NCBI RefSeq assembly: GCF_047553015.1
Contig: NZ_CP180212.1
Coordinates: forward strand, 434,001 to 498,000
Source: Carnobacterium_A sp047553015
GTDB taxonomy: Bacteria; Bacillota; Bacilli; Lactobacillales; Carnobacteriaceae
DNA: 64,000 bases
Direction of reading: 5' to 3'
How positions within the stretch are numbered: position 1 is the first letter of the stretch; the number at the start of each line of letters is the position of its first letter. Position numbers and translations under genes: made by a program. Positions 56,811 to 64,000 of this stretch are shown here, piece by piece. A model generated the notes under the pieces. The model worked only from the letters and a program-made list of their open reading frames with translations. It did not search any database and had not been told where the DNA came from.

Positions 56811-57545
56811 ATGAAAGAGATGCGCTTAGATAAATTTTTAGCACATACTGGCTATGGGACACGTAAATCGGTTAAAGAATTGCTGAAAAGGAAAAAAGTT
56901 ACTGTAAATGAGCTCGTAATAAAAGATGCAAAGACTCATATTCAACCTGAAACAGATACCATTCACGTTTCAGGAGAGAGAGTTGTCTACCAAGAGTTTT
57001 ATTATTTCATGCTGCATAAGCCACAAGGTGTTATTAGTGCGACAGAAGATAATCTGCATAAAACTGTTATTGACTTATTAAAACCAGAAGATCGACTATC
57101 CAATCCTTTTCCAGTTGGACGATTAGATAAAGATACTGAGGGCTTGTTGTTGCTAACGAATGACGGTGCACTAGCTCATGACTTGCTTTCGCCTAGAAAA
57201 GAAGTGGATAAGTGTTATGAAGCGATAATTGAAGGATTGATTGGTGAAGAAGAAATTGAAGCTTTTGAAAAAAGCATTACATTAGAAGATGGCTTTAGGT
57301 GCCGTCCTGCTAAACTGACAGTACTCTCAACAGATTTAGTTGCGCAAACAGCTAACATTCAAGTTATTATTCATGAAGGTAAATTTCATCAAGTCAAACG
57401 GATGTTTGAAGCGGTCGATCGAAAAGTTCAGTATTTAAAACGGTTATCGATGGGACCGTTAGAATTAGATAACTCGTTAAAGCTTGGCCATTATCGAGCT
57501 TTAACGATTGACGAACTGGTGCAATTAAAAGACTTCACAAAATAA
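56811..57545 (+). CDS. 16S rRNA pseudouridine synthase, RsuA family
   Basis: 244 aa from ATG 56811 (AAGGAG just upstream). The N-terminal S4 RNA-binding domain is RLDKFLAHTGYGTRKSVKELLKR (about 4-26). The catalytic domain has HKPQGVISA near 71 and catalytic Asp in VGRLDKDTEGLLLLTNDG (near 100). RsuA-type proteins modify U516 of 16S rRNA; B. subtilis YtzG is of this type. It follows murJ by 71 nt, as in many Firmicutes. Confidence 0.9.
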   Translation: MKEMRLDKFLAHTGYGTRKSVKELLKRKKVTVNELVIKDAKTHIQPETDTIHVSGERVVYQEFYYFMLHKPQGVISATEDNLHKTVIDLLKPEDRLSNPFPVGRLDKDTEGLLLLTNDGALAHDLLSPRKEVDKCYEAIIEGLIGEEEIEAFEKSITLEDGFRCRPAKLTVLSTDLVAQTANIQVIIHEGKFHQVKRMFEAVDRKVQYLKRLSMGPLELDNSLKLGHYRALTIDELVQLKDFTK

Positions 57546-57578
57546 AGAAGGCGGACAATGGTCCAGCCTTCTTTATTT
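57541..57578. terminator. Bidirectional terminator
   Basis: AATAAAGAAGGC / GCCTTCTTTATT stem between convergent genes. Confidence 0.93.
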
Positions 57579-57582
57579 TGTA

Positions 57583-58410
57583 TTAGAGAGTAGAAAAATC
57601 TTTTAACGTAACGGGCAACTGCTTGATTAGTTGTGAGGGTAAGACAACGTATTGCTTTTGAGCTAATTGATCACCAATATAACTATGCAAAAAAACACCC
57701 GCTAATACGCCTGATTTTAAATCGGGCAGTTGGGCAATTAGACTAGCTATTATCCCGGCTAAAGTATCTCCCATGCCACCTGTAGCCATCGCAGGATTGC
57801 CACCTTGGTTTTGCCAACTGTCTTCTTCAAAATAAATTTCTGTTCGATGCTGTTTCAAAACGATGGTTGCGTGTAATTGCTTTTGTTTGATTTGATTTAG
57901 AATGGGGTTTTGTTTTGTAGGGTCTAATCCGCTTAGTCGCTCCCATTCTCCTAAATGAGGAGTAAAAATCGTCTGATCATTCACAACAGTTAGATTATGT
58001 TTAGCCATTAAAGTAAGGGCAGAACCGTCGATGAGAACCCGTTGTTCTTTAGTGATTTCAGCTAAAATAAAACAAAGCAACTGAAGAGAATGATTCGAAG
58101 TCCCCATTCCAGGTCCAACAGCAATGACAGAAGCTTCTTTTAGCTGATGCTTGAGTTGTTGTTTGTCATCCCAATCAATCACCATGGCTTCTGGAAGTTG
58201 AGCATGTAAAGAAACGTGATTACTCTTAGCAGTAGCAACCGTGACCAGCCCAGCACCACTATAAACAGCAGCTAAAGCCGCTAGAATGATGGCTCCACCC
58301 ATTGATTCGTTCCCGCCAATGAGTAATACTTTTCCATAGTTTCCTTTGTAGCTCGTATTTTTACGTTTAGGCACAATAGATTGAACAATCGCTTTATCTA
58401 ATTTCTTCAT
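57583..58410 (-). CDS. nnrD: ADP-dependent NAD(P)H-hydrate dehydratase
   Basis: 275-aa repair enzyme that dehydrates damaged NAD(P)H hydrates. ATG 58410 is chosen because AAGGAGG lies 6 nt upstream. Ribokinase-like motifs: GNYGKVLLIGGNESMGGA near 27, TPHLGEWERLSGL near 157, and GTGDT-like GGNPAMATGGMGDTLAGII near 208. It lacks the fused epimerase (NnrE). Confidence 0.92.
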   Translation of the reverse strand: MKKLDKAIVQSIVPKRKNTSYKGNYGKVLLIGGNESMGGAIILAALAAVYSGAGLVTVATAKSNHVSLHAQLPEAMVIDWDDKQQLKHQLKEASVIAVGPGMGTSNHSLQLLCFILAEITKEQRVLIDGSALTLMAKHNLTVVNDQTIFTPHLGEWERLSGLDPTKQNPILNQIKQKQLHATIVLKQHRTEIYFEEDSWQNQGGNPAMATGGMGDTLAGIIASLIAQLPDLKSGVLAGVFLHSYIGDQLAQKQYVVLPSQLIKQLPVTLKDFSTL

Positions 58411-58509
58411 CCTGATCCTCCTTCTAACTCGTTTCATTCAGTATAAAGGCAACACGTCATAAAATCACTTTTGAAAGAGGAACGAAATAATAAAAAAACA
58501 GCTAGAACG

Positions 58510-58538
58510 TTGGTAAGTACGATGAAAAATGATATGAT
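58510..58538 (+). promoter_or_regulatory. Promoter of pepV
   Basis: TTGGTA, 17-nt spacer, TATGAT. Confidence 0.6.
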
Positions 58539-58573
58539 AAAGGTGTTAATAAAAAGATGGGAGTGTTGAGTAC

Positions 58574-59974
58574 ATGGTTATAGATTGGAAAAAAGAAGTA
58601 TCCGCTCGTAAAGATGAGTTTTTGACAGATTTAGTTTCTTTGTTAAAAATTGATAGCGTTCGTGATGACAGCAAAGCAACAAGCGAAGCACCTGTTGGAC
58701 CTGGCCCCAAAGAAGCTTTAGAAGCTTTTCTTTCACTAGGAGAACGCGATGGCTTTATTACTAAAAATATCGACAACCTAGCTGGACATATCGAGTATGG
58801 TTCAGGTGACGAAACTCTTGGAGTATTAGCACACGTTGACGTTGTGCCGGTTGGCTCAGGTTGGGATACGAATCCTTTCGAACCTGTTATAAAAGATGGC
58901 CGTATCTATGCACGTGGTTCAAGTGATGATAAAGGACCAGGAGTAGCAGCGTATTATGCTTTAAAAATTATTAAAGATTTAGGTTTGCCTGTTTCTAAAC
59001 GTGTTCGTTTCATTATTGGAACAGATGAAGAGAGCGGTTGGATGTGTATGGACCGTTATTTTGAAGTAGAAGAAAAACCTGAATTTGGTTTCTCGCCAGA
59101 TGCTCAATTTCCAATCATTAATGGAGAAAAAGGTATCTTAACCATGCATGTGAATACTAAAGGTAACAACAAAGGCGGCAAAAATGAGTTAATCAGTTTT
59201 GATGCAGGTTTGCGCGAAAATATGGTTCCTCAAGATGCAACAGCAGTATTTAATAGTCAAGAAGCAGAAAAAATCGAAAAAGACTTTTATGATTTCGTTG
59301 AGAATAAATCTGTCACAGGGACGGTATCTGTTGAAGGCGATAAAGTGACGATTGAACTTAACGGAAAAGCAGCCCATGCAATGGAACCTCGTGGTGGAGT
59401 CAATGCGGCAACGTATCTAGCGACATTCTTGAATGACTACTCATTTGGTGGCGATGCTAAATCGTATCTTGAAATGACAGCAGAATTCTTACATGAAGAT
59501 TCAAGAGCAGAGAAATTAGGCTTGAACTATGTGGATGATGTGATGGGTGATGTGACAATGAATCCTGGTATTTTTACTTTCACACCTGAAAGTGGTGGCA
59601 TGATTGCATTGAACTTCCGTTTCCCTAAAGGGGTTAGTATCGAGGGAATTGAGATTGAATTAGATAAAAAATTGGGCCATTATGGCGTTACTTTAGGACG
59701 TGGAAAAGCCCAAACACCACATTATGTTTCACCTGAAGATCCATTGGTTAAAACATTATTAGACGTTTATTCAAGACAAACAGGACTAGAAGCCAAAGAA
59801 GAAACTATTGGTGGAGGAACGTATGGCCGTTTGTTTGAGCGTGGCGTTGCTTATGGAGCAATGTTCCCTGATAGTATTGATACAATGCATCAAGCTAATG
59901 AATTCATGGCGATTGATGATTTAACAAATGCAATGAGCATTTATGCAGAAGCTATTTATGAATTAATCAAATAA
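58574..59974 (+). CDS. pepV: Dipeptidase PepV
   Basis: 466-aa M20 zinc dipeptidase. Metal-binding LAHVDVVPVG near 87, SSDDKGP near 117, and TDEESG near 153; the lid domain follows, with AAHAMEPRGGVNAA near 271 and GGGTYGR near 416. It splits a broad range of dipeptides, an important step in amino-acid supply. Monocistronic; good GGGAGTG site. Confidence 0.96.
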   Translation: MVIDWKKEVSARKDEFLTDLVSLLKIDSVRDDSKATSEAPVGPGPKEALEAFLSLGERDGFITKNIDNLAGHIEYGSGDETLGVLAHVDVVPVGSGWDTNPFEPVIKDGRIYARGSSDDKGPGVAAYYALKIIKDLGLPVSKRVRFIIGTDEESGWMCMDRYFEVEEKPEFGFSPDAQFPIINGEKGILTMHVNTKGNNKGGKNELISFDAGLRENMVPQDATAVFNSQEAEKIEKDFYDFVENKSVTGTVSVEGDKVTIELNGKAAHAMEPRGGVNAATYLATFLNDYSFGGDAKSYLEMTAEFLHEDSRAEKLGLNYVDDVMGDVTMNPGIFTFTPESGGMIALNFRFPKGVSIEGIEIELDKKLGHYGVTLGRGKAQTPHYVSPEDPLVKTLLDVYSRQTGLEAKEETIGGGTYGRLFERGVAYGAMFPDSIDTMHQANEFMAIDDLTNAMSIYAEAIYELIK

Positions 59975-59988
59975 AGAGAGAATGAAAA

Positions 59989-60036
59989 AAGAGAAGGAAC
60001 AAGCAGTTATAACCTGCTTGTTCCTTCTCTTTTTCA
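59989..60036. terminator. Bidirectional terminator between pepV and yqhD
   Basis: A perfect 16-bp stem GAGAAGGAACAAGCAG / CTGCTTGTTCCTTCTC with a 7-nt loop. Confidence 0.95.
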
Positions 60037-60040
60037 TTTT

Positions 60041-61225
60041 TTAATTAAGCGCCATACGGTAAATTTCTCTACTACTAGCTAAATCATGAGTACGGTGTTC
60101 ACCTAGAGCTGTTTGTTGGTGTTTTTCTAATTGGGCAACTAAAGGTTCGATAACTTCTTCGCCTAAGCCAATATCTTTAAAAGATGTTGGGGCACCAAGA
60201 CTTTTGAAGAAGGCTGTTGTTTTTTCAATAGCAGCATCGATTTTTTCATCTTCAGTCCCAGTTGTGATATGCCAAACGCGTTCAGCATATTGTAAAAGTT
60301 TGTCTCTTTTTTCTTCTTTACGGACTTTCAATAAAGCAGGAAGAACAATGCTTAACGTTCTAGCATGATCGGTATGGTATAAAGCGGTAATCTCATGCCC
60401 CATTTGATGAGCAGCCCAGTCTTGAGGAACTCCAGGAGAAAGGACTTTATTTAAAGCATTTGTTGCAGTCCACATAAAGTTAGCTCGTAAGTTATAATCG
60501 TGGTTCTCTTCATCGATAACGTCAGGTCCAATTTCAATTAGGGTCTGCAATAAGCCTTCAGAAAAACGATCTTGCACCATTGCTCCAACAGGATACGTCA
60601 TGTATTGTTCCATAATATGAATATAAGCATCCATAATTCCGTTAGCTAATTGGCGAGTAGGTAAGCTATAAGTGATTTCAGGTTCTAAGATTGAAAATGT
60701 AGGGAAAACATGAGGACTGCCAAAACTTACCTTGGCTTGTTTTTCTTTAAATGTAATAACTGAACCGGCATTCATTTCAGAACCCGTTGCTGGTAAAGTT
60801 AATACCGTCGCAAACGGTAAAGCAGAAGTGATAGGTGTTCCTTTACCGATGCCACCAGAAAAAATATCCATTGGATTGCCATCAAATAAAACAGCTGCAG
60901 CAATAAACTTAGTAGCGTCAATGACAGAACCGCCTCCGACAGCTAATATAAAGTCATATTTTTCTTTTTTAATAAGTTCAACAGCTTTCATCGCTGTTTC
61001 AAAAGTAGGATTAGCTTCGATTCCACCAAATTCTCCAACTTGATGTTCTGACAAAGCTGATTTAATGCGGTCAAGAGTACCGAATTTAATTACACTACCG
61101 CCACCATAAGTGATAAGAATCTTTTTGTCAGTAGAGATCAAGTCTTTCAATTCAGGAATACGATTTTTCCCGAAAATGATTTCGGTGGGATTGTAGTAGT
61201 TAAAGTTACTTATTTCATGTTGCAT
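60041..61225 (-). CDS. yqhD: Iron-containing alcohol dehydrogenase, YqhD type
   Basis: 394-aa type III alcohol dehydrogenase. ATG 61225 (MQHEISNFNYYNPTEIIFG) has AAGGAGT ten nt upstream; the upstream frame looks untranslated. NADP-binding VGGGSVIDATKF near 95, metal-binding DAYIHIMEQY near 197 and QDWAAHQMGHEITALYHTDHA near 260-280. It reduces aldehydes such as butanal or methylglyoxal with NADPH. Monocistronic. Confidence 0.93.
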   Translation of the reverse strand: MQHEISNFNYYNPTEIIFGKNRIPELKDLISTDKKILITYGGGSVIKFGTLDRIKSALSEHQVGEFGGIEANPTFETAMKAVELIKKEKYDFILAVGGGSVIDATKFIAAAVLFDGNPMDIFSGGIGKGTPITSALPFATVLTLPATGSEMNAGSVITFKEKQAKVSFGSPHVFPTFSILEPEITYSLPTRQLANGIMDAYIHIMEQYMTYPVGAMVQDRFSEGLLQTLIEIGPDVIDEENHDYNLRANFMWTATNALNKVLSPGVPQDWAAHQMGHEITALYHTDHARTLSIVLPALLKVRKEEKRDKLLQYAERVWHITTGTEDEKIDAAIEKTTAFFKSLGAPTSFKDIGLGEEVIEPLVAQLEKHQQTALGEHRTHDLASSREIYRMALN

Positions 61226-61258
61226 GTGTTTGTCCACTCCTTTTGAATTTATGTGTTC

Positions 61259-61267
61259 AGTATAGCA
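61259..61267 (-). promoter_or_regulatory. Extended -10 promoter of yqhD
   Basis: On the minus strand TGCTATACT, about 35 nt before the start. Confidence 0.6.
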
Positions 61268-61483
61268 TAACTTAGTGCAGTTACAGAAACAGAAGAACTT
61301 AGAGAAGCTCATTTAGTAGAGGTTTTTTTGTTAGCAGAGAGATAGACAAAATGGAGGTATCTTCTCGTGAATGGGATAAAAACTATTTAGTGAAAGCAAA
61401 AGTAACTCTAGACTTATTCATATAGTTAACTTTTCCATGTCCAATAGGAGGAGATAGAATTAGTTTATTTCTCTATTTTTTTA

Positions 61484-61492
61484 TGGTATAAA
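61484..61492 (+). promoter_or_regulatory. Extended -10 promoter of the HrtAB-like operon
   Basis: TGGTATAAA, 77 nt before the permease start. Nothing else is seen in the 343-nt gap 61226-61568. Confidence 0.5.
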
Positions 61493-61568
61493 AGAGGATA
61501 TGAATCGAGTTAACTATCCGTTTATAGTATTCGAACAAGAGTGAAAATAAGGATTAAAGGGTGATTGG

Positions 61569-62660
61569 ATGTTTTTAGCATGGAGAGAAATGAAGCATTC
61601 TAAAACGCGTTTCGCATTAATTGTAGGTGTGATGGTTTTAGTTTCCTATTTAGTATTCTTTTTGGTTGGGCTAGCTTATGGATTGGCACAAGATAATCGA
61701 ACGAGTATTGATAAGTGGGGGGCAGATGGTATTGTTCTAACGGACGAATCCAATACGAATATCAGTATGTCAATGATGACTATAGAGCAAGCTAAGAAGG
61801 TAAAAGGCGATAAAACAGCTTTTTTAGGACAGGCAGCTAGTGTTGTTAGAAAAGTGGGAGCTTTAAAAGAAGAAGATAAAGTTAACGTAACTTTTTTTGG
61901 AATTGATGCACAAGAGTTCATTATGCCTGAAGTAATCGAAGGAAGGGCTTTTACTAAAGACAATGAAGTGGTTGCAGATATTAGTTTGAAAGAAGAAGAC
62001 GCTATTAACCTAGGAGACACACTTGAATTAGCGGGTAATGACAAAGAAGTGACAGTTGTTGGATTTACACAAGATGCTAGATTCAGCGTTGCCCCTGTTT
62101 TGTATACAACGATTCCGAGTTACCAAGAAGTACGCTTTGAAAAAGCTGATAGCAGTGATGCTGGAAGAATTAGTGCGGTTATTGTACGAGGAACAAATGA
62201 TTCAGTAGATGGAGTAGATATCCAAACCGATGATTTAACGATTTATCCGATTAAAGAGTATATCAACAAAATACCAGGCTACACAGCTCAAGTTTTAACT
62301 TTTGGTTTAATGATAGGTTTCTTAATTGTTATAGCTGCAGTTGTTATTGGGATTTTCATATATGTTTTGACGTTACAAAAATCAAGTTTGTTCGGTGTTA
62401 TGAAGGCGCAAGGGATTTCCAATCTTTATATTTCGAAATCAGTTGTCGCTCAAACCTTTATCCTAGCTGTAGTGGGTGTAGGGATAGGATTACTATTAAC
62501 CATTATGACAGGTCTAGCTTTGCCAGCCGCAGTGCCTTATACAACGAACATCCTTTTCTTAGCAGTTATTACAACAGTATTGATTCTTGTGGCTGTTTTA
62601 GGTGCTTTGTTCTCTGTTCGAACCGTTGTCAAAATTGATCCACTAGATGCAATAGGATAA
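61569..62660 (+). CDS. ABC exporter permease, HrtB/DevC-like (FtsX fold)
   Basis: 363 aa: one N-terminal membrane segment (about 15-37), a large extracytoplasmic domain (about 40-230) and three C-terminal membrane segments (about 235-265, 290-320, 330-350), the MacB/FtsX topology. MFLAWREMKHSKTRFALI and the end FSVRTVVKIDPLDAIG strongly recall HrtB, the haem exporter of Gram-positives. It is followed after 15 nt by the ATPase gene. Confidence 0.85.
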   Translation: MFLAWREMKHSKTRFALIVGVMVLVSYLVFFLVGLAYGLAQDNRTSIDKWGADGIVLTDESNTNISMSMMTIEQAKKVKGDKTAFLGQAASVVRKVGALKEEDKVNVTFFGIDAQEFIMPEVIEGRAFTKDNEVVADISLKEEDAINLGDTLELAGNDKEVTVVGFTQDARFSVAPVLYTTIPSYQEVRFEKADSSDAGRISAVIVRGTNDSVDGVDIQTDDLTIYPIKEYINKIPGYTAQVLTFGLMIGFLIVIAAVVIGIFIYVLTLQKSSLFGVMKAQGISNLYISKSVVAQTFILAVVGVGIGLLLTIMTGLALPAAVPYTTNILFLAVITTVLILVAVLGALFSVRTVVKIDPLDAIG

Positions 62661-62675
62661 AGGAGGGAATAAACG

Positions 62676-63362
62676 ATGAAATTAATTGAGTTAATCGATG
62701 TAACAAGGACGTTTGGTGAAGGACATACAAAGGTCGATGCCTTAAAAAAGACTAATTTCAGTGTTGAGGCGGGTGAATTTGTAGCAATCATTGGGCCAAG
62801 CGGTTCAGGAAAAAGTACACTTCTTACTATAATAGGAGGCCTTCAAACACCTTCTGAAGGAAAAGTGTTCATTAGAGAAAATAAATTTAGCGAAGTCACA
62901 GAGAAAAAGCGAGCTGCTTTACGTTTCAAAGAAATTGGCTTTATTCTTCAGGCTTCTAACTTAGTCCCTTTTTTGACTGTTGAAGATCAGTTAAAACTAG
63001 TCAATAAAGTGAATAAGAGTAAAATGGATGCAGAAAAAAGTGATGCATTATTAGATGAATTAGGAATAGTTGGATTAAAGAAAAAGTATCCAAGTGATTT
63101 ATCTGGTGGAGAACGTCAACGAGCAGCTATTGCTAGAGCACTTTATCATAACCCATCTGTTGTTTTAGCTGATGAACCAACAGCGAGTCTAGATTCAGAA
63201 AAAGCTTTTGAAGTAGTCGATATCTTGGCACGTGAAACAAAGTCTCAAAATAAAGCAACGATTATGGTCACACACGATGAACGCTTAATTGATCGCTGTG
63301 ATAAAGTATACGTAATGAAAGATGGAGTTTTGAAAGAAAGATTGAAAGAAACTAAAGAATAA
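62676..63362 (+). CDS. ABC exporter ATP-binding protein, HrtA-like
   Basis: 228 aa with Walker A GPSGSGKST (about 39-47), Q-loop ILQASNLVPFL, signature LSGGERQR near 146, Walker B VVLADEPTASLD, and H-loop VTHDE. MacB/LolD group; partner of the permease upstream. A haem sensor or HssRS pair is not visible, so the haem link is by similarity only. Confidence 0.9.
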   Translation: MKLIELIDVTRTFGEGHTKVDALKKTNFSVEAGEFVAIIGPSGSGKSTLLTIIGGLQTPSEGKVFIRENKFSEVTEKKRAALRFKEIGFILQASNLVPFLTVEDQLKLVNKVNKSKMDAEKSDALLDELGIVGLKKKYPSDLSGGERQRAAIARALYHNPSVVLADEPTASLDSEKAFEVVDILARETKSQNKATIMVTHDERLIDRCDKVYVMKDGVLKERLKETKE

Positions 63363-63372
63363 AGCAATAGCA

Positions 63373-63407
63373 ATAAGAATCCCCTTTTAAATAAGGGATT
63401 CTTTTTT
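63373..63407 (+). terminator. Terminator of the HrtAB-like operon
   Basis: AAGAATCCC / GGGATTCTT stem with T-run. Confidence 0.9.
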
Positions 63408-63626
63408 GATAAAAATTAACTTTATTTTATGCAGTTTATAAAGAATAAATATACTGAAACAAGTGTTTTTATTCAGTTTAATTCGATCTAAAAAAACGAA
63501 CGACTAGCTTCAAACCTTTAGTAAATAGGAATGTAATGAAAAAGAGGATGTGTACTTAAAAAGGTCAACAACCTGACTAAGAAATAAAAAGGTACGATTT
63601 AAAAATAAATTCTTTTCAAAAAACAG

Positions 63627-63655
63627 TTGACGAAAGTTTAACAAGCTGTTATATT
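63627..63655 (+). promoter_or_regulatory. Second rrn operon, promoter P1
   Basis: TTGACG, 17-nt spacer, TATATT. Confidence 0.7.
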
Positions 63656-63722
63656 AGTAGATGTCGCAGCGATACGTTGCAACAACGAAACAAAAAAGAA
63701 AAAACTAATTATTAAAAAGTTG

Positions 63723-63751
63723 TTGACAAGTTAGTCATCATCTGGTAATAT
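63723..63751 (+). promoter_or_regulatory. Second rrn operon, promoter P2
   Basis: TTGACA, 17-nt spacer, TAATAT (63746-63751). It lies 29,707 bp from P2 of the first operon. Confidence 0.88.
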
Positions 63752-63949
63752 TTAGAAGTTGTCAAAACGACAACGCAAACAAATTAGACCTTTGAAAACT
63801 GAACAAAGTAAAACAACAAACTGTGAACGGCGGTTCGGCCAAGGGTCGAACCAAAAGAAACAAAGTGAATAATTATTCGCTAGCAAGTCATTTTAATGAG
63901 CTTCAAGCATCGTTAAAAAGCGAAACAATCCTAACGGGTTGCTTCAACT
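63752..63949 (+). other. Leader of the second 16S rRNA gene
   Basis: It matches 34045-34242 with only two substitutions seen by eye (CAAACAAATT for CAATCAAATT and AACAACAAAC for AACAATAAAC). Same boxA-like and stalk sequences. Confidence 0.85.
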
Positions 63950-64000
63950 TTTATGAGAGTTTGATCCTGGCTCAGGACGAACGCTGGCGGCATGCCTAAT
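63950..64000 (+). rRNA. rrs: 16S ribosomal RNA, second copy (3' truncated by window edge)
   Basis: First 51 bases of a second 16S gene in the same orientation, identical to 34243-34293. Confidence 0.96.

Overview
The window looks like the chromosome of a low-GC Lactobacillales bacterium of the Carnobacteriaceae, most likely Carnobacterium. The 16S rRNA start and its V1/V2 region are of that type. An SMK (SAM-III) box before metK, which is a Lactobacillales hallmark, a mannose-PTS operon with DUF956 (ManO), PepV, and AT-rich codon use with strong GGAGG ribosome sites all agree. The species assignment is inference from memory of the 16S; no alignment was run.

Layout. 1-3.4 kb: 3' part of a DptH-like HerA/FtsK ATPase, probably from a DNA-phosphorothioation restriction cluster lying upstream. 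3.5-7.1 kb: sigma-54-driven mannose/glucose PTS (manLMN) plus manO. 7.2-9.0 kb: a lipoprotein and a choloylglycine hydrolase. 9.1-12.4 kb: an accessory island with a Sau3AI/MutH-type endonuclease divergent from a C5-cytosine methyltransferase, next to a beheaded GntR regulator. 12.6-17.6 kb: NhaC antiporter, aldo/keto reductase, a 192-bp tandem duplication with conserved inverted repeats, and two alpha/beta hydrolases. 17.7-20.6 kb (minus): polar amino-acid ABC transporter. 21-33.8 kb: housekeeping genes (yunD-yutD-yutF-TIGR01906, pgpA, ferredoxin-NADP reductase, yuiD, ppiB, scrK, patB, cvfD, pgi, a GNAT acetyltransferase).

33.9-41.8 kb: complete rrn operon (16S-23S-5S) followed by 26 tRNA genes, the last part of which is a diverged tandem segmental duplication. 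41.9-63.4 kb: metK with SMK box, MFS exporter, MnmM-type methyltransferase, PAP2 phosphatase, a large LysM autolysin, a GlcNAc-type PTS behind a 64-bp palindrome and repeated ATTGGTAT sites, leuS with a leucine T-box, MurJ/YtgP flippase, RsuA-type pseudouridine synthase, NnrD, PepV, a YqhD-type alcohol dehydrogenase and an HrtAB-like ABC exporter. 63.6-64 kb: promoters, leader and first bases of a second rrn operon in the same orientation, so two near-identical rrn starts lie 29,707 bp apart.

Functionally the region is mostly core metabolism and translation: sugar uptake (manLMN, nagE, scrK, pgi), amino-acid uptake and peptide use (ABC transporter, PepV), rRNA/tRNA supply and aminoacylation, cell-wall turnover. 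Two foreign-DNA defence modules sit at its left side. The most interesting unexplained items are the 192-bp tandem element, the GATC sites inside the methyltransferase promoter, the 64-bp palindrome next to the GlcNAc PTS promoter, and the altered third initiator-tRNA gene. I did not see a clearly new multi-gene system.
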